Of a stretch of 29,031 nt of DNA, positions 1-8,323 are shown piece by piece. Positions within the stretch are counted from its first letter, which is position 1; each line of letters starts with the position of its first letter. Where the stretch lies: positions 1 through 29,031 of the forward strand of contig JAPYTH010000022.1 of the NCBI GenBank assembly GCA_029936295.1. Reading direction: 5' to 3'. A program made the position numbers and the translations under genes. This DNA comes from TMED109 sp015660425. GTDB taxonomy: Bacteria > Pseudomonadota > Alphaproteobacteria > TMED109. The notes beneath the pieces were generated by a model. The model was not told the DNA's origin, searched no databases, and saw nothing but the letters and a program-made list of their open reading frames with translations.

Positions 1-2
1 AT

Positions 3-749
3 ATAATAAATTCTATTTATATGTTTATATGCTTTTGTCTTGTGGCTAGTGGTATATATGTTTTTAATGACATTAAAGATGCAAAAAAAGATTTAATTAA
101 TACTAGAACAAAAAATAGACCTTTTGCTCAAGGAACAATATCAAAAAATATAGGATATATTTTATGTGTGTTTCTTATAGTTTTATCTTATTTAGTGGCT
201 ATTATTTTTATCCCTAAGGCAATATATTTCTTATTATTATATGTTTTAATCAATATTTTATATACATTGTACCTAAAGTATATAGTTATCTTAGATATTA
301 TATCAGTAAGTTCAGGTTTTTTAATAAGAATAATCGCTGGTGGAATGGTAGTTGAAATAAATCAATCTTCTTGGACTTTATTAATAATTAGTTTTGCTTC
401 ATTAGCTTTTGCAACTGGGAAAAGATTAGGGCAATTCGTACAGAATCCTAACTACTTATCAGCTAAATGGAACAATAATTTACTGAAGTTTGTATTAATA
501 CTATCAATAATTTGTACTATAATTTTTTATGGCTTATTTTCATTAGATCCTGTTGTTATTTCCAGGCATGGAAGTGATAAAATTTGGTTTTCTTTTCCAT
601 TAATAATATTAATTTTCTTAAGATATCTATACATTGCTTGGTATGGAAAATATCTTGGAGACCCAACAGACGCTTTATTAAAAGATCGTTATTTACAAGT
701 TATGGCTTTAATATGGACTTTATTAATTTTTTACATATTTATAATATAA
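3..749 (+). CDS. UbiA-family prenyltransferase, decaprenyl-phosphate phosphoribosyltransferase-like (5' truncated by window edge)
   Basis: This is an integral membrane UbiA-superfamily enzyme. The reading frame stays open to the window edge, and the first Met (position 21) falls inside a membrane segment, so the N-terminus is missing. Counting from that Met, the first Asp-rich motif NDIKDAKKD is at residues 16-24, followed by KNRPFAQG at 31-38. A second motif, LDIISVSSGFLIRIIAGG, is at 91-108 and SWTLL at 117-121. This pattern (NDxxDxxxD, RPxAxG, D...GFxxRxxAG, then a TGKR segment) matches the subfamily that moves phosphoribose onto polyprenyl phosphate, rather than quinone or haem UbiA enzymes. 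The rest is hydrophobic helices. The family role is making a lipid-linked ribose or arabinose donor for the cell envelope. The subfamily is recognised from motifs; the substrate is inferred. Confidence 0.72.
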   Translation: MINSIYMFICFCLVASGIYVFNDIKDAKKDLINTRTKNRPFAQGTISKNIGYILCVFLIVLSYLVAIIFIPKAIYFLLLYVLINILYTLYLKYIVILDIISVSSGFLIRIIAGGMVVEINQSSWTLLIISFASLAFATGKRLGQFVQNPNYLSAKWNNNLLKFVLILSIICTIIFYGLFSLDPVVISRHGSDKIWFSFPLIILIFLRYLYIAWYGKYLGDPTDALLKDRYLQVMALIWTLLIFYIFII

Positions 750-787
750 AAATATTTTATAAAAAAGTTATTTTAATATAGGTTATT

Positions 788-808
788 ATAATTTATACAA
801 TAAATTAT
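788..808. repeat. perfect 9-bp inverted repeat, 3-nt loop, abutting tRNA-Val
   Basis: ATAATTTAT (788-796), loop ACA (797-799), ATAAATTAT (800-808). The right arm ends on the base before the tRNA. A TATAAT at 787-792 overlaps the left arm and could be a -10 box, with a start about 10 nt before the tRNA. No good -35 is visible. In DNA this AT-rich the repeat could be chance. Confidence 0.35.
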
Positions 809-883
809 GGGCGATTAACTCAGGGGTAGAGTGTCTCGGTGACATCGAGGAAGCCATTGGTTCAAATCCAATATCGCCCACCA
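809..883 (+). tRNA. tRNA-Val(GAC)
   Basis: A full cloverleaf folds by hand. The acceptor stem is 809-815 GGGCGAT with 873-879 ATCGCCC. The D-stem is ACTC/GAGT (818-821/829-832). The anticodon stem is 834-838 with 846-850, with one G-U closing pair. The seven-base anticodon loop 839-845 carries GAC at 841-843. A 5-nt variable loop follows, then the T-stem ATTGG/CCAAT around loop TTCAAAT (861-867). The discriminator base is A880 and CCA is encoded at 881-883. Anticodon GAC reads Val codons GUC and GUU. The next gene starts only 20 nt downstream with no terminator between, so the two may share a transcript. Confidence 0.95.
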
Positions 884-903
884 TAATATATAGAAAGAAG
901 TCT

Positions 904-1725
904 ATGAATTTTATTTTTTTATTAATAGTTAGTATTTTTCTAAGTTGTAATAATTATGTAGCGTTTGCTTATAATGAGGCAGATGTAAAATACTTTTTAG
1001 AGCATATTGAGTGTCATCAATGTGATTTAAGTAACTATAATTTTGAAGATAAATATCTTGATCAGGCGATTATTACAGATTCAAACTTATCTGGTACAAA
1101 TTTTAATAATGTAAAAATGGCAAAAGCTACAATTAAAACATCTGATTTTTCAAATGCTACTTTTATTAAGACTGATATGCCTACTTCTTTAATTGAAGAT
1201 AGTAATTTTTCTAATGTGGACTTTACTGAAGTAAATTTAGTTGCTGCAACTATGTTAAACTCTAGTTTTATTAAATCTAATTTTAATCTAGCAAAAATGT
1301 ATGGCGTAACTGCTGAATTTTCTGTATTTGATGATTCTAACATGACTAATGTTAATATTCAGAAATCAATTTTGTCTACTTCTTCATTTGTAAGAACTAA
1401 TTTTTATGAGTCACTTTTATCTTTATCGTTAATTGATAATGCAAATTTGTCTTATTCAAATCTATCTAAAACTAAGTCTAGAGGAGTTAATTTCTCTGAC
1501 TCTAATTTGAAATTTGCAAATTTATCTTATGCCTCTTTTAGAAGGTCAGTATTCAATGGAAGTGATATGAGAAATATTACATATAAAGCTGCAAATTTCT
1601 ATAAATCTATTTTTGTTAATGCAGACTTAAGTACTGTTGATTCTGATGATGTATACTTTAAACAAGGTGTTTTTTGCAATACTAAAATGAAAAAAAAAAT
1701 TATTAATAAAGATTGTAGAAATTAA
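904..1725 (+). CDS. secreted pentapeptide-repeat protein
   Basis: A 273-residue protein with a signal peptide (hydrophobic residues 3-21, likely cut after VAFA at 22). A CHQC motif at 37-40 leads into DLSNYNF, and pentapeptide repeats of the A(N/D)LSX type fill most of the rest, for example ANLSYSNLS and ANLSYASF. Such repeats fold as a right-handed quadrilateral beta-helix. The C-terminal cap has two more Cys (FCNTKM and KDCRN), which could form disulfides in the periplasm. An AGAAAGAAG stretch sits just before the ATG. The start follows the tRNA by 20 nt, and the stop overlaps the stop of the convergent CoA-transferase gene. The exact role is unknown. Nothing suggests the gyrase-protecting Qnr type, which is cytoplasmic. 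Confidence 0.85.
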   Translation: MNFIFLLIVSIFLSCNNYVAFAYNEADVKYFLEHIECHQCDLSNYNFEDKYLDQAIITDSNLSGTNFNNVKMAKATIKTSDFSNATFIKTDMPTSLIEDSNFSNVDFTEVNLVAATMLNSSFIKSNFNLAKMYGVTAEFSVFDDSNMTNVNIQKSILSTSSFVRTNFYESLLSLSLIDNANLSYSNLSKTKSRGVNFSDSNLKFANLSYASFRRSVFNGSDMRNITYKAANFYKSIFVNADLSTVDSDDVYFKQGVFCNTKMKKKIINKDCRN

Positions 1726-2921
1726 TTTATAGATGAAGTAATTTTGTTCTGTATTAGTTTTTTAATATCTTCATTAGAATAATTTATTTCTTTTAATATT
1801 TCTCTACTGTTTTCACCAAGCAGTGGAGCTAGTTGTTTTCCATTTATTGGAGAATTTGAATATATTGGAGCAGGTCTTGGTGATCTTATTCTTCCATAAA
1901 ACTTACTATCATGGAACTCTATAATTTTATTTTCTATTACTTGTTCGTTATCTAAAAGTTGTTCTCTATCAAGAATAGGTGCGCTAGGTACCTCATTAGT
2001 AGCTAGTTTTTTTAGAATATCATTTGCGTTAAATCTTTTTATTTCCTGCGCGATAATAAATCTTCTTTCTGTTTTATTATCAAATCTTGCTCTAGGAGTA
2101 TTAAAACGTTTATCTACTAATAAGTCTTGTCTATTAAAAGCATTACACATTCCTAACCACTCTTTATCAGTTACAGCCCCAGCAGTTATGTATTTACTGT
2201 CCTTTGTCTTGAATACAAGATCTAGACCCATTTGTCCTGCTGATGGGTTACCTTCTTTTCCTACAAATGATAGTGATGAACTACCCTCTGGCCATAAATA
2301 TGCAATCATTACGTCTAGCATAGCTATTTTAATATGTTGTCCTTGACCATGTCTTTCTCTATAAAATAGTGCTGAACTGATTGCTTGAGCAGTAGCCATA
2401 CCAGTGGTTTTATCTGGAATAATAGTTCTTACCATTTTTGGAAAATTTGATTCCTGATCTCTTTGTATATCAGCAAGACCAGATAAAGCTTGTATTACAG
2501 GGTCATAAACTCTTTGTTTAGAATAGGGGCCTTTTTCTCCAAAACCACTAATGGAAGTATATATAATATTTTTATTAATTTTTATTACTTCTTCATAGTC
2601 CAATCTCATTCTTTTCATAGTACCGGGTCTAAAATTTTGAACAATAACGTCTGCATTTTTTATTAGTTCTTTTAATATATTTAGACCTTTATCATCTTTT
2701 AAATTTAAAGTAAGAGATCTTTTGCTTCTGTTACTACATAAAAATGAGGTTGTCATACCATTATTAGATGCTCCTACACTTCTCATTAATTCTCCTGATA
2801 AGGGCTCAATTTTAATAACATCTGCACCTTGATCTCCAAGCATCATTGTACATACTGGTCCAGAAACCATAGCTGTTAAGTCTATAACTTTTATTCCTGA
2901 CAAAGGTCCTTTATTCTTCAT
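1722..2921 (-). CDS. CaiB/BaiF (family III) CoA-transferase
   Basis: A 399-residue family III CoA-transferase, which moves CoA between carboxylic acids through an aspartyl-CoA thioester. The N-terminus has the typical GPLSGIKVIDLTAMVSGP and ADVIKIEP signatures, followed by VIVQNFRPG (93-100) and SGFGEKGPYS (125-134). The likely catalytic Asp is D170 in PDKTTG, the place of Asp169 in formyl-CoA transferase. HGQGQHIKIAMLD follows. Length is normal for the family. It lies 16 nt downstream of a GST-like gene on the same strand, so they are probably cotranscribed. The 3' end overlaps the pentapeptide-repeat gene tail to tail. Substrate cannot be told from sequence; many marine alphaproteobacteria carry several such paralogues. 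Confidence 0.9.
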   Translation of the reverse strand: MKNKGPLSGIKVIDLTAMVSGPVCTMMLGDQGADVIKIEPLSGELMRSVGASNNGMTTSFLCSNRSKRSLTLNLKDDKGLNILKELIKNADVIVQNFRPGTMKRMRLDYEEVIKINKNIIYTSISGFGEKGPYSKQRVYDPVIQALSGLADIQRDQESNFPKMVRTIIPDKTTGMATAQAISSALFYRERHGQGQHIKIAMLDVMIAYLWPEGSSSLSFVGKEGNPSAGQMGLDLVFKTKDSKYITAGAVTDKEWLGMCNAFNRQDLLVDKRFNTPRARFDNKTERRFIIAQEIKRFNANDILKKLATNEVPSAPILDREQLLDNEQVIENKIIEFHDSKFYGRIRSPRPAPIYSNSPINGKQLAPLLGENSREILKEINYSNEDIKKLIQNKITSSIN

Positions 2922-2937
2922 ATGATTACTCGTGATA

Positions 2938-3630
2938 TTATTTAGATTGATTTTCTATTGTATACTCTTCAAGATTAGGGTGTCCATAAGTTTTAATCAT
3001 AGCACTTATGTATTGTTTTCTTTGAACTGCTCTTTTGTAATAAGATTGTATTTTATCACTTTTAATTTCTAAGTTAAATAGTTTTATAACCTGTAGGCAA
3101 CTCATAAACATAATGTCAGCACAACTAGGGCTACCACCTAAAAGCCAATTTTCGTTAGGAACATCTCTTTCACAGGCTTTTAACATTCTATCAACATGCT
3201 CTATAGATGTCTTTACAGCATTTGGAGCTTCTCCATATAGATTAGAAAGTCCATGTTTTTGAACTGGTTGATGCCTTCTTAAAATATAAACACCAAGTGA
3301 ATCAAGTTCCATTGCGCAAAAATATGACCATTCATCAATTTTAGCTTTATCCTTTGCTGATAAAGGGATATAAAAGTCAGCGGGTCTATCAAAATTATTA
3401 ACAACATAATTCATTGCTGCAACGCTTTCATTTATATGTACGTTATTGTGTCTAAAAAAAGGAATTTTTCCTTTAGGATTTAAATTTAGATATTCAGCTG
3501 TTTGTGTTTCACCTGTTCGAGATCCAATTTTGTAACTTCTATATTGTAAATTAAATTCTTCTAGAGCCCAGTATATCCTAAAAGGTCTAAAAGTTTTAAA
3601 ACCCCATACTTCTATATTCTGATTATTCAT
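2938..3630 (-). CDS. glutathione S-transferase family protein
   Basis: A 230-residue protein with a thioredoxin-fold N-terminal domain and a helical C-terminal domain. The cis-Pro loop is GKIPFFR (54-60) and the glutathione gamma-Glu contact is the ES pair at 68-69 (HINESVAAMNYV). The C-terminal domain has WLLGGSPSCADIMF, the N-capping S/T-x-x-D motif of GSTs. It lies just upstream of a CoA-transferase on the same strand, which hints at a shared catabolic or detoxification task, but the substrate is unknown. An MFS exporter is divergently transcribed from the short gap to the right (3631-3686). Confidence 0.85.
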   Translation of the reverse strand: MNNQNIEVWGFKTFRPFRIYWALEEFNLQYRSYKIGSRTGETQTAEYLNLNPKGKIPFFRHNNVHINESVAAMNYVVNNFDRPADFYIPLSAKDKAKIDEWSYFCAMELDSLGVYILRRHQPVQKHGLSNLYGEAPNAVKTSIEHVDRMLKACERDVPNENWLLGGSPSCADIMFMSCLQVIKLFNLEIKSDKIQSYYKRAVQRKQYISAMIKTYGHPNLEEYTIENQSK

Positions 3631-3686
3631 AATTGCCCCTCTTAAAATGCATATTTGAAGTCAATAATTAGCAATTGTTAAGTCAA

Positions 3687-5279
3687 ATGTATTATAAGAT
3701 CATATATTTTAAAATACTTAAAGATATATCTTTATACCATTTGGAAAATAATTTGGCAGATATTAACTATAAAAATTTAGGCATGTTCCTCATTATATTA
3801 TTTGGATTTGTTTTAAATGTCATAAGTATGCAGGTTGTTGGTTCTTCAATTAGAAATTTACAAGGTGCTTTAAACGTAGGTCTAGATCAAGTTTCGTATG
3901 TTATGTCAGCTTATTTAATGGCGGAGGTTGTTATTATCCCATTTGCCGGCTGGTTATCTCGTTTAATATCTATTAGATTATTATTTTTAATAGGTCTTTC
4001 TGGCTTTTTAGTTGCATGTATTGGAGCTGCTTCAACTAGTAACTTTTATGTATTAGTAGGCTTTAGAATTATGCAAGGCTTTTTTGGTGGAGCTCTTATG
4101 CCATTAATGTTCTCTTGTATTTATATTCTATTTACTCCAAAGCAATTGCCTTTTGCTTTAGCCTTAACTGCAACTATAGGTGTTTCTTCTATAGCTTTTG
4201 GGCCGGCTATCGGAGGCTATATGACGGAAATGATAAGCTGGCGATGGATGTTTTTGTATAATTTACCTATTGGAATTGTTTTACTGGTATTAGCATATAT
4301 ATTTATAGACCTAGATGATAAGGAGAGACACCTAGCTAATCAGATTGACTATTACGGGATAGTTTTATTAGCAGTAGGACTTTTACTATTTTTAATAACT
4401 ATTCAGGAAGGTTCTAGATTAGATTGGTATGAATCTTCAGTAATTAGAATTTGTTCAATTTTATCATTTACTAGTTTATTATTATTTTTTATTAGAGAGT
4501 TTACAGCAAAATATCCAATAATTGATTTATCAATTTTTTTAGATAGAAATTTTAGTATTGGCTGCATCAATGTAATAGTATTTGGAGTTTCAATTTATGC
4601 ACCAATTTTTTTATTACCAGTATTTTTAGGAGAAGTTAAAGGACTTGGTCCTTGGGATATAGGTATAATAGTTTCTGTAATGGGCCTATCTTGGATGGGG
4701 ATAGGCCCATTTGTAGGTGTATTAATAAATATATTCGGAGCTAGATTTTTAATATTTTCAGGATGCATTTTTACCCTGATAGGGACATGGCTTTTGTTAA
4801 ACATGACCCCAGAGTTTGGTTTCAAAGAATTATTCTGGCCTCAAGTATTAAGAGGAATAGGTTCCCAATTACTTTGGGTTGGTAATCAATATATTGCAAT
4901 GTTATTTGTTACAAAAAAAGGTATACAAAATGCTGCATCTTTATTTAATCTTATTTTAAGATTAGGAGGAGCTGTTTCTATTGCGACTACGAATATTTTC
5001 TTAGAAAAGTTACGTCTCATGTATTATGGAGGTATATCTAATATGCTTATTAATGGCCCACAAATAATTTCTGGGTTTAGTCAAAAAATGGAAAGTGTTT
5101 TTAAAACCCTTCCTATGTTATCAAGCCTAAATCCTGAATATAAAACAATTTTAGCTATGGAGCTGTTAGGGCTTAGGGAAGGTTTTGTAATGGCAGTAAA
5201 TAATATTACATATATTATAATGTGGGTGGCATTTATACCAATTATACTACTACCATTTTGTAAAATGAAAAGTACCTAA
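3687..5279 (+). CDS. DHA2-family MFS transporter (EmrB/QacA type, 14 TM)
   Basis: About 530 residues with some 14 hydrophobic segments, the size and layout of the DHA2 drug:H+ antiporters. The first-helix region FVLNVISMQVVGSSI stands where the family has its LDxTIVNVALP motif, so that motif is divergent. The sequence SYVMSAYLMAEVVIIPFAGWLSR after it is typical. The antiporter-type motif C region is GVSSIAFGPAIGGYMTE, followed by WRWMFLYNLPIG. The start is uncertain. In-frame candidates are TTG 3675, ATG 3687, TTG 3753 (with GGAAA 6 nt upstream) and ATG 3783. No membrane-fusion partner is adjacent. The 3' end stops 5 nt from a convergent gene. Exported compound unknown. Confidence 0.85.
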   Translation: MYYKIIYFKILKDISLYHLENNLADINYKNLGMFLIILFGFVLNVISMQVVGSSIRNLQGALNVGLDQVSYVMSAYLMAEVVIIPFAGWLSRLISIRLLFLIGLSGFLVACIGAASTSNFYVLVGFRIMQGFFGGALMPLMFSCIYILFTPKQLPFALALTATIGVSSIAFGPAIGGYMTEMISWRWMFLYNLPIGIVLLVLAYIFIDLDDKERHLANQIDYYGIVLLAVGLLLFLITIQEGSRLDWYESSVIRICSILSFTSLLLFFIREFTAKYPIIDLSIFLDRNFSIGCINVIVFGVSIYAPIFLLPVFLGEVKGLGPWDIGIIVSVMGLSWMGIGPFVGVLINIFGARFLIFSGCIFTLIGTWLLLNMTPEFGFKELFWPQVLRGIGSQLLWVGNQYIAMLFVTKKGIQNAASLFNLILRLGGAVSIATTNIFLEKLRLMYYGGISNMLINGPQIISGFSQKMESVFKTLPMLSSLNPEYKTILAMELLGLREGFVMAVNNITYIIMWVAFIPIILLPFCKMKST

Positions 5280-5284
5280 AACTT

Positions 5285-6385
5285 TTATCCTCTTCTTTCC
5301 ATATAACCTTGTTCTGCAAAAGGGGCTCTTTCTCTAGCTTCTTTTTTAAATTTAGACCATGAATTATAAATTCTTTTATTAATATCCCCTTCATTTGCGG
5401 TTTCTGCTACGACTTCGTTACTGATAGCAAACATTTCTTTATAAACATCATTTGGAAAGTTTTTAATACTGACCCCAAGGTCAATAAGCTTTTTTTGTGA
5501 AACATTATTTGCATAAGTAAATTCAGCTAACATTCTATTATTTTCTGATACGCATGCATGTTCAACAATATTTTGTAAATGAATAGGTAGTGCGTCATAA
5601 GCTGTTTTATTTACAATACATTCAGTATGTGTGCCTGGTTCATGAAAACCAGGACCATAATAATTATTAGCAACTTTATAAAACCCAAATGCTAAGTCAT
5701 TCCAGGGTCCAACCCATTCTGTTGCATCTATGGCTCCTGATTGTAAAGCAGGCATAATTTCTCCTCCTGGTAACGCTACAGCGGTAGCACCCATTCTATT
5801 AATTACTTCTGCCCCGAGACCTGGCATTCTCATTTTTAATCCTTTGAAATCTTCTAATGAATTAATTTCTTTTTTAAACCAGCCTCCCATTTGAACTCCA
5901 GAATTTCCTCCTAAAAAACCTTTTACATTAAATTCTGCGTATAATTCATCCCATAATGCTTGTCCTCCTCCATAATGTATCCACGCATTATGTTCTTGAG
6001 CTGTTAAGCCGCCTGGAACTGCAGCAAAAAATGGTGTTGATTTATTTTTATTAATCCAATAATAACTGGCTCCATGACTCATTTGTGCTGTTTCTTGTCT
6101 TACAGCATCAAAGCTTTCAAAAGGAGGAACTAATTCACCAGCTGCAAAAAGTTTAACAGATAATTGCCCTTCTGACATGATTGTAATGGAATCTGCAATA
6201 CGTTGAGCTCCTGTTCCAAGTCCAGGAAAATTTTTTGGCCAAGTAGTAACCATTTTCCATTCTATTTTTCCTTTATTAATAGAAGTAGATTCATTAGAAC
6301 TTTTATCAGAATCTTTACTACATGCAGCAGTTGAAGCTAAAATAGTACCTATAGCTGCAGCTTTTAATATTTTTCTTCTGTTCAT
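5285..6385 (-). CDS. TRAP transporter substrate-binding protein, DctP family, TakP-like (copy 1)
   Basis: A 366-residue solute receptor for a TRAP (Na+-driven) importer. The N-terminus is NRRKIL followed by a hydrophobic stretch and TAAC at 19-22. This looks like a Tat-type signal, with a weaker possible lipobox. The body has TTWPKNFPG, FAAGELVPPFESFDAV, YYWINKNKSTPFF, GGWFKKEINSLEDFKGLKMR, DATEWVGPWNDLAFGFYKVA and YYGPGFHEPGT. These resemble TakP-type receptors, which bind 2-oxo acids or related carboxylates. A near-identical architecture lies 12 nt upstream (6398-7555), so the pair is a tandem duplication. A clear GGGAGA ribosome-binding site precedes the ATG. No small (DctQ) or large (DctM) membrane subunit is in the window. 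Substrate is inferred from family only. Confidence 0.88.
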   Translation of the reverse strand: MNRRKILKAAAIGTILASTAACSKDSDKSSNESTSINKGKIEWKMVTTWPKNFPGLGTGAQRIADSITIMSEGQLSVKLFAAGELVPPFESFDAVRQETAQMSHGASYYWINKNKSTPFFAAVPGGLTAQEHNAWIHYGGGQALWDELYAEFNVKGFLGGNSGVQMGGWFKKEINSLEDFKGLKMRMPGLGAEVINRMGATAVALPGGEIMPALQSGAIDATEWVGPWNDLAFGFYKVANNYYGPGFHEPGTHTECIVNKTAYDALPIHLQNIVEHACVSENNRMLAEFTYANNVSQKKLIDLGVSIKNFPNDVYKEMFAISNEVVAETANEGDINKRIYNSWSKFKKEARERAPFAEQGYMERRG

Positions 6386-6397
6386 AAAATTTCTCCC

Positions 6398-7555
6398 TTA
6401 TATATTATATGCTTCTGCTCTATCTCTCATATAACCATAATCGCTATATTTTTGATATCTCATTGACTGTTTTAAAAAATCGCTCCAGCTTTTATGTATT
6501 TTGCTGTGTAATTCTCCAAGTAAAGCTGTTTCATCTACTACTTCTTTAGATATAGAAAACATTTTTTTAATTACATCTTTCGGAAATGGTCTTACATCAA
6601 CGTTATGTTTATTAGTTAATACATCTAAAGATAATCCGCTATTAGCAAAATATTCTGCAGGAGCTTCTAAGGCACTCGCGTGACATGCATGCTTTACAAT
6701 AGCTTTTAAGTCTGGACTCAATGCTTCATAATTTTCTTTATTCATTATTAATTCATTAGTTGTTCCTCCTTCATGGAAGCCAGGTCCATAATAGTATTTA
6801 GCTACCTTATAAAATCCTAGGGCAAGGTCATTCCAGGGTCCAACCCATTCAGCCGCGTCAATTACTCCTGATTGTAAAGCAGGCATAATTTCTCCAGCCG
6901 GCATATTTACGGCTGTTCCACCCATTCTATTAATTACTTCGGCTCCTAAACCAGGCATACGCATTTTTATTCCTTGGAAATCTTCAAGAGAATTAATTTC
7001 CTTTTGAAACCAACCACCCATTTGAACGCCAGTATTCCCAGATAAAAAACTTTTTACACCAAATTCCGCATATAATTCATCCCATAAAGCTTGTCCCCCA
7101 CCATATATTATCCATGCCGCTTTCTCTGATGCTGTCATTCCGCCTGGTACTGTGCAAAAGAAAGGAATAGCTTTATGTTTAGAAATCCAATAGTAAGGCG
7201 CTGCATGACCGCATTGGGCTGTTCCATCTCTTACCGCATCAAATACTTCAAAAGCTGGAACTAATTCACCTGCAGCATAATTTTTAATTTCTAATCTTCC
7301 ATCTGAAGCTTCTGTAATTCTTTGCGCTAATTTTTGAGAATGTGTTCCTCCACCAGGAAAATCTCTAGGCCAACATGTAACCATTCTCCATTGTATAATA
7401 TTCTTAGATATAGAAGTAGATTTTTCTGGATTTTCCGGAGTTCCTCCGCTTATATTTTCTTTACATGCAGTTAAAACTCCTGCTGCTGTAATAGCTGTAG
7501 CGCCTATGAGAATATCTCTTCTTTTGTATATAGGCTTGGATTTCTTATTTTTCAT
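6398..7555 (-). CDS. TRAP transporter substrate-binding protein, DctP family, TakP-like (copy 2)
   Basis: A 385-residue paralogue of the adjacent gene. It has a clear twin-arginine motif KRRDIL (11-16) and lipobox LTAC (28-31), so it is probably a Tat-exported lipoprotein. The conserved core parallels its neighbour: WPRDFPGGGTHSQKLA, AAGELVPAFEVFDAV, GGGQALWDELYAEFGVKSFL, AEWVGPWNDLALGFYKVA, YYGPGFHEGGT. More than half of aligned residues are identical by eye, with differences in the C-terminal third and in pocket-side positions (for example ATAVALPGGE versus GTAVNMPAGE), which may change the ligand. AGGAGA precedes the start. It lies 18 nt after bpt in the same minus-strand run. Confidence 0.88.
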   Translation of the reverse strand: MKNKKSKPIYKRRDILIGATAITAAGVLTACKENISGGTPENPEKSTSISKNIIQWRMVTCWPRDFPGGGTHSQKLAQRITEASDGRLEIKNYAAGELVPAFEVFDAVRDGTAQCGHAAPYYWISKHKAIPFFCTVPGGMTASEKAAWIIYGGGQALWDELYAEFGVKSFLSGNTGVQMGGWFQKEINSLEDFQGIKMRMPGLGAEVINRMGGTAVNMPAGEIMPALQSGVIDAAEWVGPWNDLALGFYKVAKYYYGPGFHEGGTTNELIMNKENYEALSPDLKAIVKHACHASALEAPAEYFANSGLSLDVLTNKHNVDVRPFPKDVIKKMFSISKEVVDETALLGELHSKIHKSWSDFLKQSMRYQKYSDYGYMRDRAEAYNI

Positions 7556-7573
7556 TTCTGTCTCCTATTAAGT

Positions 7574-8296
7574 TTAATCTTTAAAATTTGTCCAAGTATT
7601 ATTAGTTAATTTTTCTAGTCCTATAAATTTACTTTTATAAGACATTTTTGGAGATTCTTTTATCCAATATCCTAGATAAACATATTTAAGTCCTAATCTA
7701 ATAGTTTCTTCTATATGCCAATCTATTATCCACATACCTAAACTATGCTTTACTCTATCTGGAGAAAAGAATTTATAAATACCACTTAAGCCATCTTCTA
7801 CTTTATCTGTTAGGCTGGCTGCAATTAATAAATTATCTTTATCTCTAAATTCATATACACATGTATTTACTGGAGTATCTTCTATCATAGCTCTATATTC
7901 ATTAAAATTCATTTCTGCCATATCACTATCATTATGCCTATTTATTTGGTATTTATAAAATAATTCAAATTGCTCTCTTGTAGCAATAGGAGGTCTTTCA
8001 ACACATACTAGATCAGAGGCTGATTTTTTTGCTCTTTTTAATGATCTATTTGGCATATAATTAGAAACATTTATTCTTACAGGAATACATGCATTACAAT
8101 CATTGCAGGCAGGTCTATAAGCTGTCCGGTGAGAACGTCGAAAACCAGCATTTGTAAGTTTAAAATTTAGTTCATTAGGATGAGAACCAGATATTTCAGT
8201 AACAATTTTTTTTTCATATTTTTTAGGTAGATATGGACATACTTGCGGAGAAGTACCATAAAAAATTTGTAAAGGTTTTTTAATATTTATTGTCAT
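7574..8296 (-). CDS. bpt: aspartate/glutamate leucyltransferase (Bpt/Ate-like, N-degron pathway)
   Basis: A 240-residue aminoacyl-tRNA-protein transferase. It attaches Leu (or Arg in relatives) from charged tRNA to proteins beginning with Asp or Glu, marking them for ClpAP. Family signatures are present in order: PQVCPYLP with C20, GFRRSHRTAYRPAC (51-64), the Cys cluster C64-x2-C67-x2-C70 followed by IPVRINV, then DNLLIAASLTDKVEDGLSGIYKFFSP and YVYLGYWI near the C-terminus. Length is normal for bacterial Bpt. It sits between an SLC13 permease (27 nt upstream) and TRAP receptors (18 nt downstream), which looks like chance packing rather than a functional link. Family confident; Leu versus Arg specificity assumed from bacterial relatives. 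Confidence 0.92.
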   Translation of the reverse strand: MTINIKKPLQIFYGTSPQVCPYLPKKYEKKIVTEISGSHPNELNFKLTNAGFRRSHRTAYRPACNDCNACIPVRINVSNYMPNRSLKRAKKSASDLVCVERPPIATREQFELFYKYQINRHNDSDMAEMNFNEYRAMIEDTPVNTCVYEFRDKDNLLIAASLTDKVEDGLSGIYKFFSPDRVKHSLGMWIIDWHIEETIRLGLKYVYLGYWIKESPKMSYKSKFIGLEKLTNNTWTNFKD

Positions 8297-8323
8297 ATAT
8301 ATAATTTACAACAAATTTAAAGA

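Noticed and set aside
5268..5286. Bidirectional terminator between the MFS gene and the TRAP receptor gene
   Set aside because: AAAAGT/ACTTTT is only a 6-bp, AT-rich stem overlapping both gene ends, with no T-run; too weak to call.
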